64,000 nt of DNA from Clostridium sp. CAG:343 (lineage in GTDB: Bacteria; Bacillota; Clostridia; TANB77; CAG-508): the NCBI GenBank assembly GCA_000431335.1, contig FR888054.1:62001-126000 (forward strand). Direction: 5' to 3'. Below the pieces are notes generated by a model. That model was not told the DNA's origin. It ran no database searches and saw only the letters and a list, made by a program, of their open reading frames with translations. Of the stretch, positions 45,317 through 54,724 are shown piece by piece (positions within the stretch are counted from its first letter, which is position 1; every line of letters starts with the position of its first letter). A program made the translations under genes and the position numbers.

Positions 45317-45903
45317 TTTTTTTCCTCCTTTTTATTTATTTTTTCTACTACTATTTGACTAACAAAATCTTTAGACTTTAGCCTGCATGATATAACCCCA
45401 ATTATATATGCAATTGTTATAGCTATTAGCTCTTTCCAGAAATAACTTGTCCATATTATAGTTAATACTATAAATACAATAACAAAAATAAATATTAAGA
45501 AAACAATATCTCTTATAATACAATATTCAGCATTCTTACTTTCAACTATATTATTTTTTTCAACTGGTTTATAATAATCTCTGTAAAATATAAAATTAGG
45601 AATATTATTCAATTCTTTTATCTTATAATTGTTCTTATCAATTCTTTTGTCATTTTTTATATATTCTTTTGCTTTCTCAAAAGGTGTTTTTTTATAAAAA
45701 ATACCTAGTGCTATCCTTTGTTTTTTATTTCTATCAAACATTGATAGAAACAATAATGTAAAAACTAATAGTATTGCATCTATCGGCCATATTTCACTTA
45801 TTAAATTTGGGTAAATCACATTCAAGTTTAAAATAATATGATGACTGATTGCTATAATTAAAGTATATAACAAAATATACCTTTTCTCAAAACTTATTTC
45901 CAT
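45313..45903 (-). CDS. Membrane protein coupled to the MBL hydrolase
   Basis: A 196-residue protein with two N-terminal membrane segments (residues 9-30 and 40-55) and two near 130-170, separated by a polar loop (KKTPFEKAKEYIKNDKRIDKNNYK). No domain is recognised. Its stop overlaps the start of the MBL gene. It may be the membrane-acting partner of that enzyme, which is inference. Confidence 0.6.
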   Translation of the reverse strand: MEISFEKRYILLYTLIIAISHHIILNLNVIYPNLISEIWPIDAILLVFTLLFLSMFDRNKKQRIALGIFYKKTPFEKAKEYIKNDKRIDKNNYKIKELNNIPNFIFYRDYYKPVEKNNIVESKNAEYCIIRDIVFLIFIFVIVFIVLTIIWTSYFWKELIAITIAYIIGVISCRLKSKDFVSQIVVEKINKKEEKK

Positions 45904-45996
45904 TATATTTTCTCCTTTCTCATTATCTTAATTTAAAAAAGCAAAATAATCCTGTAACTATTAATTACTCTCTTACTTTGCTTTTCCTATGTAAAC

Positions 45997-46641
45997 TTAT
46001 TCTAAATATTCTTTTAATCCATCAATTATTTTATACACTTTGGTCATTGGATTTTTTCGTGATGCTTGTCCATCTTTATTTAATTCTTCCATATATTCGC
46101 AATTCTTTATTGCTGTATGTAGCCTTTCTTCACTTGTAGCTTTTTCAAAAATGTTTGTATCGTTTTTAGTATATTCCCCTAAACCTTTTTTCTGAAATTC
46201 TTTACTTAATTCTTGTAATACATTGTCCTTTGAAATATACCTATTTACTTTCTTAAAATGTGATAATAACCACAATTCAAAATTAGGATTAGACCAAGCC
46301 ACATTATAATCACAGGTTTTAATTGCTTTATCAAATTGTTCATCTGAGTAATCATCTTTATCAAACACAACCCAAACTTGTCCATATCTTTTATTTGAAT
46401 AATTTACAAATTTATCTGTATATTTTACTAAAGCTGTGGTATTTTCACCTGTTCCTTTTATTTCAATATTAGGAATTAATACATCAACTTTGCTTCCATA
46501 CTTTTCATTTATCTTTTTCTTTAATCCATTAAAATAATTGGGTTCAGTTTGCTTCCCTTCACATACAATTAAGTAATTAGCTGGTGCAAGCCTCTTACTT
46601 TTTAATCTGTCTTTTCTTGATATATTTCTATTATTCTTCAT
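45997..46641 (-). CDS. rloB: RloB-like protein
   Basis: A 214-residue protein with LIVCEGKQTEPNYFNGLKK near the start, VWVVFDKDDYSDEQFDKAI in the middle and WSNPNFELWLLSHF, all RloB (AbiLii-type) signatures with a Toprim-like acidic arrangement. RloB partners an AAA ATPase in abortive-infection systems. Its start overlaps the end of the ATPase gene by 11 bp, so the two proteins are made together. Confidence 0.8.
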   Translation of the reverse strand: MKNNRNISRKDRLKSKRLAPANYLIVCEGKQTEPNYFNGLKKKINEKYGSKVDVLIPNIEIKGTGENTTALVKYTDKFVNYSNKRYGQVWVVFDKDDYSDEQFDKAIKTCDYNVAWSNPNFELWLLSHFKKVNRYISKDNVLQELSKEFQKKGLGEYTKNDTNIFEKATSEERLHTAIKNCEYMEELNKDGQASRKNPMTKVYKIIDGLKEYLE

Positions 46642-47863
46642 GTATTATATCAAATTCTTCCAATACTGGAATAGCACCATACCTTCCAGTTAAATAGTCT
46701 TTATTGTATGTTGCATCATTTCTTACTTTTTTACCTGCATTTTTATCATCTTCTAATATATAATCAGATAATGCATATATTTCTGAAATTCCATCTTTGT
46801 CTTTTTCTGCAAACCATATTTCATCTCTTCTAAATGTTTCTTTATTTAAGTTTACCGTATCATGTGTTGAATATATTAACTGTCCATTTCCTATATTGGT
46901 CAGACTATTATGAAACAAGTTAATAATATATCTAGTTAATAGTGGATGTAATTTTGCATCTAATTCATCAACAAATAATACCATTCCATTTTTTAATGCA
47001 TCCATAAAGAAATCAAATAAGTGAAACATTTTTCTCGTACCATTAGATTCTAAATAAAATGGCAATGCTTTTAACTTTCCATTTTCTCCCCTGTGAAGAA
47101 CTTCAATATCTATAATACCATTATTATTTTTAACAGCTTCTATTGAATCTGGTGTAGTTTTTATTCCTTCAATTCCAGAATCAAATGTCTTTATAAATTT
47201 TAATAATTCTTTTTTATAAATTTCATCGCTTAGTATTTTTAATGAAACTCTGTTATTAATAAATCTTTCAAAATTTGGATTACCTAAGTCTAAATACATG
47301 CTATTCACAAACCAGTCATATACATTGCTAAAATCCTCATTATTTCTATCTATTTTGCTATATATATTTAAGAATAATGTTCTTTCATCTATATTCACTA
47401 AATCTGAAATTTTATTAGGTTTCATTGATACATTGTTATTTTCTCTTTCGAAAATAACATAGAATTTATTTACCCTTTTCTCAAATAACCATTCTGAAAT
47501 AATTGTATCCTTTAAAACTTCAAAACCATATTTATATATTTTATTATTTTTAGCTAATATTTCTACTTCTAAAGCTATTGGATCATTATTTATCATAAAA
47601 CTATAAATATTTTCTTCATCTATTGGAGAATTCTTTTTAGAGTCATCACTTACCAATATTCTTTTTTTCATATAGTCAAAAGCTTGTAACACATTAGTTT
47701 TTCCACTAGCATTGGCACCATAAATTGCAGATACTTTCAAATATTCACCATTTTCTGTTTTAGCCACATTATATTCATGTTCTTTTAATGATGTTGCTTC
47801 CATATCTAAACAATTTTCATTTTTAAAAGATTTGAAATTTTTAAAACTAAATCTTATTAACAT
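46631..47863 (-). CDS. rloA: RloA/AbiLi-like AAA family ATPase
   Basis: A 410-residue SMC/ABC-like ATPase. Walker A is IYGANASGKTN (Gly49-Lys55), the signature region ESNGTRKMFHLFDFF, and Walker B MVLFVDELDAKLHPLLTRYI with a following STHD switch. The ATPase would sense infection and license the partner RloB. Similar gene pairs occur as AbiL and as part of other defence systems. GGAGG precedes the ATG. Confidence 0.82.
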   Translation of the reverse strand: MLIRFSFKNFKSFKNENCLDMEATSLKEHEYNVAKTENGEYLKVSAIYGANASGKTNVLQAFDYMKKRILVSDDSKKNSPIDEENIYSFMINNDPIALEVEILAKNNKIYKYGFEVLKDTIISEWLFEKRVNKFYVIFERENNNVSMKPNKISDLVNIDERTLFLNIYSKIDRNNEDFSNVYDWFVNSMYLDLGNPNFERFINNRVSLKILSDEIYKKELLKFIKTFDSGIEGIKTTPDSIEAVKNNNGIIDIEVLHRGENGKLKALPFYLESNGTRKMFHLFDFFMDALKNGMVLFVDELDAKLHPLLTRYIINLFHNSLTNIGNGQLIYSTHDTVNLNKETFRRDEIWFAEKDKDGISEIYALSDYILEDDKNAGKKVRNDATYNKDYLTGRYGAIPVLEEFDIIHEE

Positions 47864-47952
47864 ATTAAAATCCTCCTTTGCTTTATATATTATATGCTAT
47901 AATTTAAAAAATATCAATATTTTTGAGGTGTTTTCTCAAAAATTATTGATAT

Positions 47953-48714
47953 TTATTTAAAAATACTATTAAATTCTAATGGTACTATATTTTCATATAG
48001 TAATGTAAACTGTGAATTAATTTGCCTATAATCATGATAATGTCCAAAATACCATTTCTTAAACTCACATTTTTCTGAAATTTTTTGCAAATAATCTGTT
48101 AAAATATCTTTTTTATAAGATGGATTTAACAATGTTTGTATGCTTGTAGGACAGCAATGAGAAATAATATAATCAACTTTATAATTTACATTTTCTAAAT
48201 TTTTTATTCCATTTTTCATTTCCTCATTAGTAGGAAGTTCTAAATCCCACCACGAATAATCTCTTATTCTAAAATATGCTCCTCTTTTTCGATATTCATA
48301 TATTTTTTCATATTCATCTATGTTTAATATTCCATCCATTATGTCATGTGATCTAGCACCACCAAATGTGAAAAACTTTTTATTATCTATATTAAATATT
48401 TCTCCACGCATTAAATGAATAACTGATTCTCTTATTTTATGAACTTTACCACCATGCCATTCTTCTACTGGATAATTATATAATCTTTCAAAATTCTCAT
48501 GATTACCATCAACAAATAAAGTGGTAAAATTTTTATTATTTAACCAATCTAGCCAATACTTTTCATATATACTCTCTACTATATAGTTCCATACTCCACC
48601 AAAATCACCACAAATAATTATATAATCATTTTTAGTCATTTCAGATTGTATAGAAAATTTATTTTCTTCAAATCTTAAAAAATCAGCATGTGTATCACCT
48701 GTAATATAAATCAT
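47953..48714 (-). CDS. Calcineurin-like metallophosphoesterase (element-borne)
   Basis: A 253-residue phosphoesterase: MIYITGDTHADFLRF (Asp, His), IIICGDFGGVW (Gly-Asp), LFVDGNHENFERLY (Gly-Asn-His-Glu), IISHCCPTS and YFGHYHDYRQ (Gly-His-x-His). It lacks extra domains. Function in the island is unknown; nucleic acid, nucleotide or protein phosphate are all possible. Confidence 0.78.
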   Translation of the reverse strand: MIYITGDTHADFLRFEENKFSIQSEMTKNDYIIICGDFGGVWNYIVESIYEKYWLDWLNNKNFTTLFVDGNHENFERLYNYPVEEWHGGKVHKIRESVIHLMRGEIFNIDNKKFFTFGGARSHDIMDGILNIDEYEKIYEYRKRGAYFRIRDYSWWDLELPTNEEMKNGIKNLENVNYKVDYIISHCCPTSIQTLLNPSYKKDILTDYLQKISEKCEFKKWYFGHYHDYRQINSQFTLLYENIVPLEFNSIFK

Positions 48715-48738
48715 TTTTCTTTACCCCAATTTCTTTTT

Positions 48739-49395
48739 TTAAAATCTGTTTATGTTTTTTCCATATTTCTCCCAATTTATTTCATATGTTTCCTGTTCTG
48801 TATTATTATCTATTAACATTAGTATTTTTTTACCTACTATCCTTGATGCAAAATAACATATTATTGCATCATCTAAATGGAATGTTCTATCTATTTCATC
48901 ATTTGATAGAATTTCGTGTTTGGATATGTTATACAAATCAACAAACAATTTTAACTCTTCACTTAAATTTTTTTCGAAAATATTTTTATCTGATATGTAA
49001 TTTAATAGTTTTCCTAAAGGATACTTCCTAACTTTCAAAAATTCTAATTTTTTATAAAAACGTAAATATATTTTTATTGATTCTTCGAAATGATGTCCAC
49101 AATTTTCTATTATGTCTCTCGCTGTATAGTTTAAATCTAAAATATCTATATCTGTTCTAACATATTGAAAACATCTATATGCATTTCTATATATTGAACC
49201 TTGAAATGCATTAAAATTGGCTGGATCACAACCTTGACAATAACCACCTATTCCACCTAATGATTGATCAAATTTCCATAGTTCTATAGTTTTATAATTA
49301 TCTCCTGCTTTTTTTATATTTTCAATGATACTATCAATAGTATCATTTTGAGTTTTTGTAAATATTACTTTTAATTTTTGTGTTTGTTCTAACAT
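48739..49395 (-). CDS. Unknown element-encoded protein with a Cys/Gly-rich segment
   Basis: About 218 residues from the ATG at 49395 (AGAGGAAAG site). A central segment LGGIGGYCQGCDPANFNAFQG is distinctive, and the C-terminal half is helical (LRFYKKLEFLKVRKYPLG). I do not recognise it. It precedes the phosphoesterase gene by 24 bp and may be its partner. Confidence 0.5.
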   Translation of the reverse strand: MLEQTQKLKVIFTKTQNDTIDSIIENIKKAGDNYKTIELWKFDQSLGGIGGYCQGCDPANFNAFQGSIYRNAYRCFQYVRTDIDILDLNYTARDIIENCGHHFEESIKIYLRFYKKLEFLKVRKYPLGKLLNYISDKNIFEKNLSEELKLFVDLYNISKHEILSNDEIDRTFHLDDAIICYFASRIVGKKILMLIDNNTEQETYEINWEKYGKNINRF

Positions 49396-49796
49396 ATTCT
49401 TTCCTCTATTAATTATATTTTTGAATATTAAATAATAATAAGCAAAATAATCATGCAATATACACAATTTATCTTGCTTATCCTTTGTATTAATTTGGTA
49501 AATAATTATATTTATTAGTAATTTCTTGATTTCAGTTCTCATTCTAGAATCTTTCTTTTATGTCACAATCAATAATCATATTCTTATTAGCTGTTTCAAC
49601 AAATTCTTAATCTATTTTTTGAGGTCATAATTTCTTGTATTATTATTCTATGTCTTCTACACTCATTCTTTAATTGTATTAAATCACTATTTTTAAATTT
49701 AGTAGAAATTCTTCATTTAAATAAATATTTTTTAGTCTTCAAAAATAAACAATATAATTAGTTTTTTATTATATTTGTTAATATAATTTATACTAT
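49396..49796. other. AT-rich intergenic stretch, nothing recognised
   Basis: About 400 bp without a supported gene, tRNA or strong hairpin. An upstream extension of the 48739-49395 frame enters it, but it lacks a ribosome site. Confidence 0.4.
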
Positions 49797-51365
49797 CTAT
49801 TTATTAATCTTTATCGTCAAATTATTATATCCATATTTATTTAATAATCCTAATAAAGCTTGTCCATCTATAAGAGTTAGAGGTTTATCTTGTGCAAAAT
49901 CATATGCTTCTTTTCCATAAAAACTTGTAGTAACAAGAATTCCTTTTGTAGCGCCTTCATGTATCATTGTACCATATAAATCTCTTACAGCGGATACTGG
50001 AACAACATTATTATATCTTTTAGCTTGTATAACAAACTTTCCACCTCTTATTGGATCATCATCAAAAGCAATTGCATCAACGCCTCCATCATGACTTGCT
50101 TGTGTTACTTTAACTTCTCCACCATTAACATTAAACATTTTATCAAATAATTCACGTATAAAATATTCAAAATCCTCCCATGGCATGTTTGCTAGATTAA
50201 AACCATCTAAATCAATATTAGCAACATCTTTACTCTCTATAAATCTAGAATCTTCTCTATTAATTTTCATATATGGAATAACCGGTGTTAGGGATAAAAT
50301 ATTCGGTGCAAAAATTCCTTTTAATCCTTTTATACATTCTTTATAATCAACATTTTCAATATTTAAATCCAAGAATTTTTCTTTAGTAGACTCTACTGTA
50401 ATTATACAACTTTCAGCTTCTTTCCCTGTACTTTTGTCAATATACTTAATCCATCCATTATATACAATTTTATCAATATTGTTATTATCATCTGAACGTA
50501 ATATATCATTCATAGTTTTCAAACAACACATAAAAATGATATCATTATAAAACTTCTCAAACTTTTTGTCTGTAAGCTTTATTTCATCAATTTCATTCCT
50601 TGTACTAACATATTTATGTTGGATGATTCTTGGGACAGTATCAGCATTTGGCAAGTAATATGCAATAATTAGTGTTTTACTTTCTTTTAAATATTGTATT
50701 TCGAAATCTTTAACAACTTCGCTTGGCATATAAATATTTTCAATAACATATTCAAAATAATCCTCTATCTGTTGGATATTACCTTCGTTATATTCTTTTC
50801 TATTATTTTCAACTTGTTTGTTCTTTTCTTCTTGTTCTTTTAAAAATTTTTCTTTTTGCCTATCATATTCTTCTCTTTCTTCTTTTAGTTTCTTATTATA
50901 TTCATCATTTCTTTTTAGTAATTCTGCATTTGCTTCTTCTTCTTTTTTTATTCTAAAATTTTTCCTATTAGTAGAAAAAATTTCTATCCAGCTTTTTTTG
51001 GGGACATTTAATTCTTCTTTTATTTCTTCTATTGTGTCTCTTTTTAACTTTGATTCAAATTTTCTAAATTCGGATTTATCTATTAAACTGTCATAATATT
51101 TTTTTGATTTCTGAATATTTCTTTTATTTATAATATTTTTATAACTTTCTATCTTCTTTTCATCGTTTTTTGTTAATTGTTCGGCTTTTCTTTTCATTTC
51201 TTCTTTATTTTGTTTAGCAATCTCTCTTTTTACTCTTTCGTCCCAAATTCTTTTTTGATTTTCAACCTTGGCATCAAGTTCGTACCTTGTTGGTGCACTA
51301 ATTTCCTTGCTTACTCCTAAAAAGTCATTACTTAACACTACTCTATAATAGTTTCTATATGCCAT
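49797..51365 (-). CDS. Mrr-type restriction endonuclease with long coiled coil
   Basis: A 522-residue protein. Residues ~30-190 are highly charged and predicted coiled coil (KNDEKKIESYKNI; EREEYDRQKEKFLKEQ). A middle beta-rich domain is unassigned. The C-terminal Mrr-cat domain has WEDFEYFIRELFDKMF, GGVDAIAFDDDP and FVIQAKRYNNVV, with the Asp and Gln-x-Lys of the PD-(D/E)xK fold, and ILVTTSFYG. It would cut modified or foreign DNA. It starts 11 bp after the DUF2075 ATPase gene, so both are in one operon. Confidence 0.78.
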   Translation of the reverse strand: MAYRNYYRVVLSNDFLGVSKEISAPTRYELDAKVENQKRIWDERVKREIAKQNKEEMKRKAEQLTKNDEKKIESYKNIINKRNIQKSKKYYDSLIDKSEFRKFESKLKRDTIEEIKEELNVPKKSWIEIFSTNRKNFRIKKEEEANAELLKRNDEYNKKLKEEREEYDRQKEKFLKEQEEKNKQVENNRKEYNEGNIQQIEDYFEYVIENIYMPSEVVKDFEIQYLKESKTLIIAYYLPNADTVPRIIQHKYVSTRNEIDEIKLTDKKFEKFYNDIIFMCCLKTMNDILRSDDNNNIDKIVYNGWIKYIDKSTGKEAESCIITVESTKEKFLDLNIENVDYKECIKGLKGIFAPNILSLTPVIPYMKINREDSRFIESKDVANIDLDGFNLANMPWEDFEYFIRELFDKMFNVNGGEVKVTQASHDGGVDAIAFDDDPIRGGKFVIQAKRYNNVVPVSAVRDLYGTMIHEGATKGILVTTSFYGKEAYDFAQDKPLTLIDGQALLGLLNKYGYNNLTIKINK

Positions 51366-51376
51366 TTTTCCATCTC

Positions 51377-53323
51377 CTACTCATATTTGTACTCTTCACT
51401 ATCTTCAGCAACTTTTAGTTCAGTATATTGATTTTCCTCATCTACTGTGTAAATTATTTCTTTGGCTGTAGTCAATCTGTTTTTTAAATATTCAGATAAA
51501 GCTTTGTCTTCGCAGTATATATAACACCCATTTTGTCCTCTTGTTAATAATGTCCTATATGTATTTTTTATAATTTCATCTGCCAATTTTAAAGCTCCTT
51601 CTGGATTTTCTTTATACATCTTCTTTATTCCAGATAAAGATTTATCTGTTGATGCTCTTTCTTTAAAATCTGTTATAATTTTTCCGTTTTCATATCGTAA
51701 ATCTTTTCCTATAATTACTCCAACATAGTCAAATTCTAATCCTTGTGATGTATGTATGCAACCAGCTTGTTCAACAGAATCTTTATCTATTGCCCAAATT
51801 GTTTTATTAAAATTCCATTTCATTTTAAAATCATATTCTGGTATCTCTATGTCATATTTATCACCTTTAGGATCTTCTTTTGAAATCCAATCCCAGCAGT
51901 ATCCTGCCAATATTCTTGATTTATTCTTAATATTATTACATCTAATAATTTGTTCTTTTAGCTCATTTGGATTATCAAAAACTTTAACTCTATAATCTTT
52001 AAGAAATGTCATATCTATTTCTTCATCAGTCACGTCACCATACTGTAGAGAGCTTTCTACCCAATCTATAAATTTTTCAGCTCCTCCGCATCTAAATTGA
52101 GCATTTAATTTTCCATATGATATTTCAGCATTTAATTCTTTAGCAAAAAATTCTATTCTTTCTTTTGTTCCATAATCATCTATATGTATATGTTGCTTTG
52201 AATCAATAAAAAATATTGCAAATCTAGTAGCATTAATAATCTCTTTTATTTGATTCTCTCCTCTTTTTAGGAATCCTGTCTTTTCGGTAAGTCTATGTGC
52301 TTCATCAACGATCAATGCATCAAACTCATTGCTTTTTTCATTTATATATGATCCTGACCCACAAAATAAATTATCAATTTCAGTCTTTTTATATGTTCCT
52401 TTTAATTGAACAGAATAAACATCTCTTGGTGTTTGATTTTTTGTTATATACTGACAGTTCATTCCATACTTTCCCAAAAATTGTCCTAGTAAATTTATTG
52501 CAATTACAGACTTTCCTGTACCAGGTCCACCTTCTACTATATAAACTCTTTTCTTACCATCTTTTTTTGATAATTTTGCTAATCTTTTTGCTTCTTCAAA
52601 TACATCCTTTTGTAAATCAACCATAGAAAATTCTTCTTTACCATTTAGCATATTTAATATATTATCCTGTAATTGTTTTGAAGGTTTGATTCCACCTTCT
52701 TCTAGTATATATAATGTTTCCTTATTATCTCCATATTTTATATGTTTTCTAATAAATTCTTTTAGCTTATCATTCTCTCCATTCAAAAAAATTGGTGACT
52801 CTTTTAAAAGGCTTCTATATTGATTGTTTGTTATAGCATCATTTTCTGTTTTTTCATATCTATGTAAACACGAACATGGAATTATATCCATTTTTTCTTC
52901 TTCTGCAGCCGCATAGAAATTTTTCATAATTTTTGCATATGAAAGTGCTTGATATGAAGGATGTTGTACTATACCATATGCTTTTACTTCAACCATATCA
53001 TCTCTATCTGTAACTACTTTAGCACTATTCCACCTTTTGAATTCTATTACTATAATTGTGTGTTCCTTCTCTTCGTTTAATCCACATATTATAAAATCCA
53101 CTCTTAATTTTGAATTATATAATTTAAATTCCATTGCTACAGAAATATCATTTGGAAATATATTATCTCTTAATATTTTTTCCATATGATTTGCTGTATC
53201 TATCCAAGATTCATTTTCACTACTACCTACATTAAATCCTAATCTTGCTTTTATTTTTTTGGCTACTTGATCATTATATACATCTTCTAAAAAAGATTGT
53301 TTCGTTGCCTCATATACTATCAT
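51377..53323 (-). CDS. DUF2075 ATPase/helicase with an N-terminal nuclease-like domain
   Basis: About 648 residues from the ATG at 53323 (GGGGG site). The N-terminal 150 residues have DFIICG...VIEFKRWNSAK, which fits a PD-(D/E)xK-like nuclease core. The DUF2075 SF1-type motor has VYIVEGGPGTGKSVIAINLL (Walker A), DALIVDEAHRLT (Walker B), QFRCGGAEKF and a C-terminal HTSQGLEFDYVGVIIG and YRTLLTRG. Such proteins are common in defence islands and resemble Schlafen-group helicases. It lies between the MazG and Mrr genes. Confidence 0.78.
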   Translation of the reverse strand: MIVYEATKQSFLEDVYNDQVAKKIKARLGFNVGSSENESWIDTANHMEKILRDNIFPNDISVAMEFKLYNSKLRVDFIICGLNEEKEHTIIVIEFKRWNSAKVVTDRDDMVEVKAYGIVQHPSYQALSYAKIMKNFYAAAEEEKMDIIPCSCLHRYEKTENDAITNNQYRSLLKESPIFLNGENDKLKEFIRKHIKYGDNKETLYILEEGGIKPSKQLQDNILNMLNGKEEFSMVDLQKDVFEEAKRLAKLSKKDGKKRVYIVEGGPGTGKSVIAINLLGQFLGKYGMNCQYITKNQTPRDVYSVQLKGTYKKTEIDNLFCGSGSYINEKSNEFDALIVDEAHRLTEKTGFLKRGENQIKEIINATRFAIFFIDSKQHIHIDDYGTKERIEFFAKELNAEISYGKLNAQFRCGGAEKFIDWVESSLQYGDVTDEEIDMTFLKDYRVKVFDNPNELKEQIIRCNNIKNKSRILAGYCWDWISKEDPKGDKYDIEIPEYDFKMKWNFNKTIWAIDKDSVEQAGCIHTSQGLEFDYVGVIIGKDLRYENGKIITDFKERASTDKSLSGIKKMYKENPEGALKLADEIIKNTYRTLLTRGQNGCYIYCEDKALSEYLKNRLTTAKEIIYTVDEENQYTELKVAEDSEEYKYE

Positions 53324-53348
53324 AATAATTGCCCCCATAATTATATCT

Positions 53349-53666
53349 TTATAGCTTATTATATTTTGTACTTACACCCTTTGCTTTTTCTACTGGATAT
53401 TTTTTCTTTGTTTTTTCTAATTTCTTTAATATTATATCTTTTGGATTAACATTTAATTTCATAGCCATTTGAATACAATATGTAAATACATCTGCTAATT
53501 CTTCGCATACTTCTTCTTTATTGTAATTTTCACTATCCCATTGAAAGCACTCTAATAATTCTCCAGCTTCTATCGAAATTGATTTTGCTAAATTTTCTGG
53601 CGAATGAAATTTATCCCAATCTCTTTCTTCATTAAATTTACTTATTTCTTTCATCAATTCTTTCAT
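53349..53666 (-). CDS. MazG-like nucleotide pyrophosphohydrolase
   Basis: About 105 residues with ISIEAGELLECFQW (EE/EExxE-like metal site) and VCEELADVFTYCIQMAMKL (ExxD), the MazG-fold all-alpha NTP pyrophosphatase. It converts NTPs or dNTPs to monophosphates, which could deplete nucleotides during infection. I chose the ATG at 53666 because a GGAA site precedes it. The DUF2075 gene starts 26 bp later. Confidence 0.78.
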   Translation of the reverse strand: MKELMKEISKFNEERDWDKFHSPENLAKSISIEAGELLECFQWDSENYNKEEVCEELADVFTYCIQMAMKLNVNPKDIILKKLEKTKKKYPVEKAKGVSTKYNKL

Positions 53667-53766
53667 ATTATCATTTCCTTTAATATACATTTAATCTATT
53701 ATACTTTATATCATAAAACGACTTTTTTCTCAATAGTTTTATTATATTTGTGTTTGATTGTTGTAA

Positions 53767-54390
53767 CTAATTTTTATGAAAAAAATGATCATATGGATAA
53801 CCTGCTTTAATATATAACTCCGTTAACTCCATTTTATATTTCTCCAATAACTCTAAATACTTTTGCTTAAAAACATTTTTACAAATCCATTCAACTCCTT
53901 TTCTTGAAATAATAACTTTATTATTATCTAAATATTTATAATTACTAAATCCATTATCACACATTTTTTTAATTGCTTTTCTTATACTAGATTCTGCTCT
54001 ATTAAAGTATTTTTCTAGTTGTTTTATGTCCATATCTTCATTCCACCAATTTTCATTATGCTCTACTTTTAAAAAATCTTCATACAATTTAATTCTGGTT
54101 TCAAAAAATTCTACATCAGCATCTATTAAAGATTTTTCTTTTTCAAAATACACAAATTTTATCCAGTCATACCCTTCTACTAAAATAAAATATTTTCTAC
54201 TTCTTACTTTTTCACTTCTCCATCTACAAGTTGGATGTTTTTTCAACATAACATCTACTGCTTTTCTTAAATCTACATGCTTTACTTCTTTACCATGTTT
54301 TGTTGTTATTCCTAATAGTTGTAATCTTTTTAAAATTTTATTATATGATAAAAAAATACTATCCAAAATTTGTTCTGAATCTCTCCACAT
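53767..54390 (-). CDS. Unknown protein with winged-helix-like features
   Basis: About 207 residues from the ATG at 54390 (GGAAGTGG site). The N-terminal part and the segment DIKQLEKYFNRAESSIRKAIKKMCDNGF look like a helix-turn-helix or winged helix. The middle is basic and aromatic (CRWRSEKVRSRKYFILVEGYDWIKFVYF). No family is recognised. It lies about 100 bp upstream of the MazG gene and may head the MazG-DUF2075-Mrr unit. Confidence 0.5.
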   Translation of the reverse strand: MWRDSEQILDSIFLSYNKILKRLQLLGITTKHGKEVKHVDLRKAVDVMLKKHPTCRWRSEKVRSRKYFILVEGYDWIKFVYFEKEKSLIDADVEFFETRIKLYEDFLKVEHNENWWNEDMDIKQLEKYFNRAESSIRKAIKKMCDNGFSNYKYLDNNKVIISRKGVEWICKNVFKQKYLELLEKYKMELTELYIKAGYPYDHFFHKN

Positions 54391-54420
54391 TTTCACCACT
54401 TCCTTGCTATAAAAATTTAT

Positions 54421-54600
54421 TAATGCTAGTTTACGAAGCATTAATAATTAGCAAAATTTATTTTGCTCCGAATAGTGTGGCATTTTTGGTGTCCAATATT
54501 CGCCAGCATGGTGTTTTGACACCCTTTTCGCTGTTTAGGGCAAAATGCCCTAATACCCTTTTTGCTCTCCGAGGGATATTTTTTTATAAAAACTCTCTTA
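54421..54600. other. Cluster of hairpins, possible replication or transfer origin
   Basis: Tandem inverted repeats include AGCAAAAT/ATTTTGCT (54450-54467), GGTGT/ACACC (54510-54523) and TTAGGGCA/TGCCCTAA (54535-54553). The region is more GC-rich than its surroundings and has no coding frame. It lies beside the replication genes, so an origin or operator is plausible but unproven. Confidence 0.4.
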
Positions 54601-54621
54601 TTTTTATTTTAAATAATTTCA

Positions 54622-54660
54622 AAAAAGTTCAAATTTTGAGTTTAGAAATTTGAACTTTTT
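54622..54660 (-). terminator. Terminator of the replication operon
   Basis: AAAAAGTTCAAATTT and AAATTTGAACTTTTT form a perfect stem; a T run follows on the minus strand. Confidence 0.8.
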
Positions 54661-54724
54661 TCTTTACTTTTGTCTTTAAATATACTATAATAAATTTAGT
54701 TTTTGAATTAAGTTAGCATTTAGT

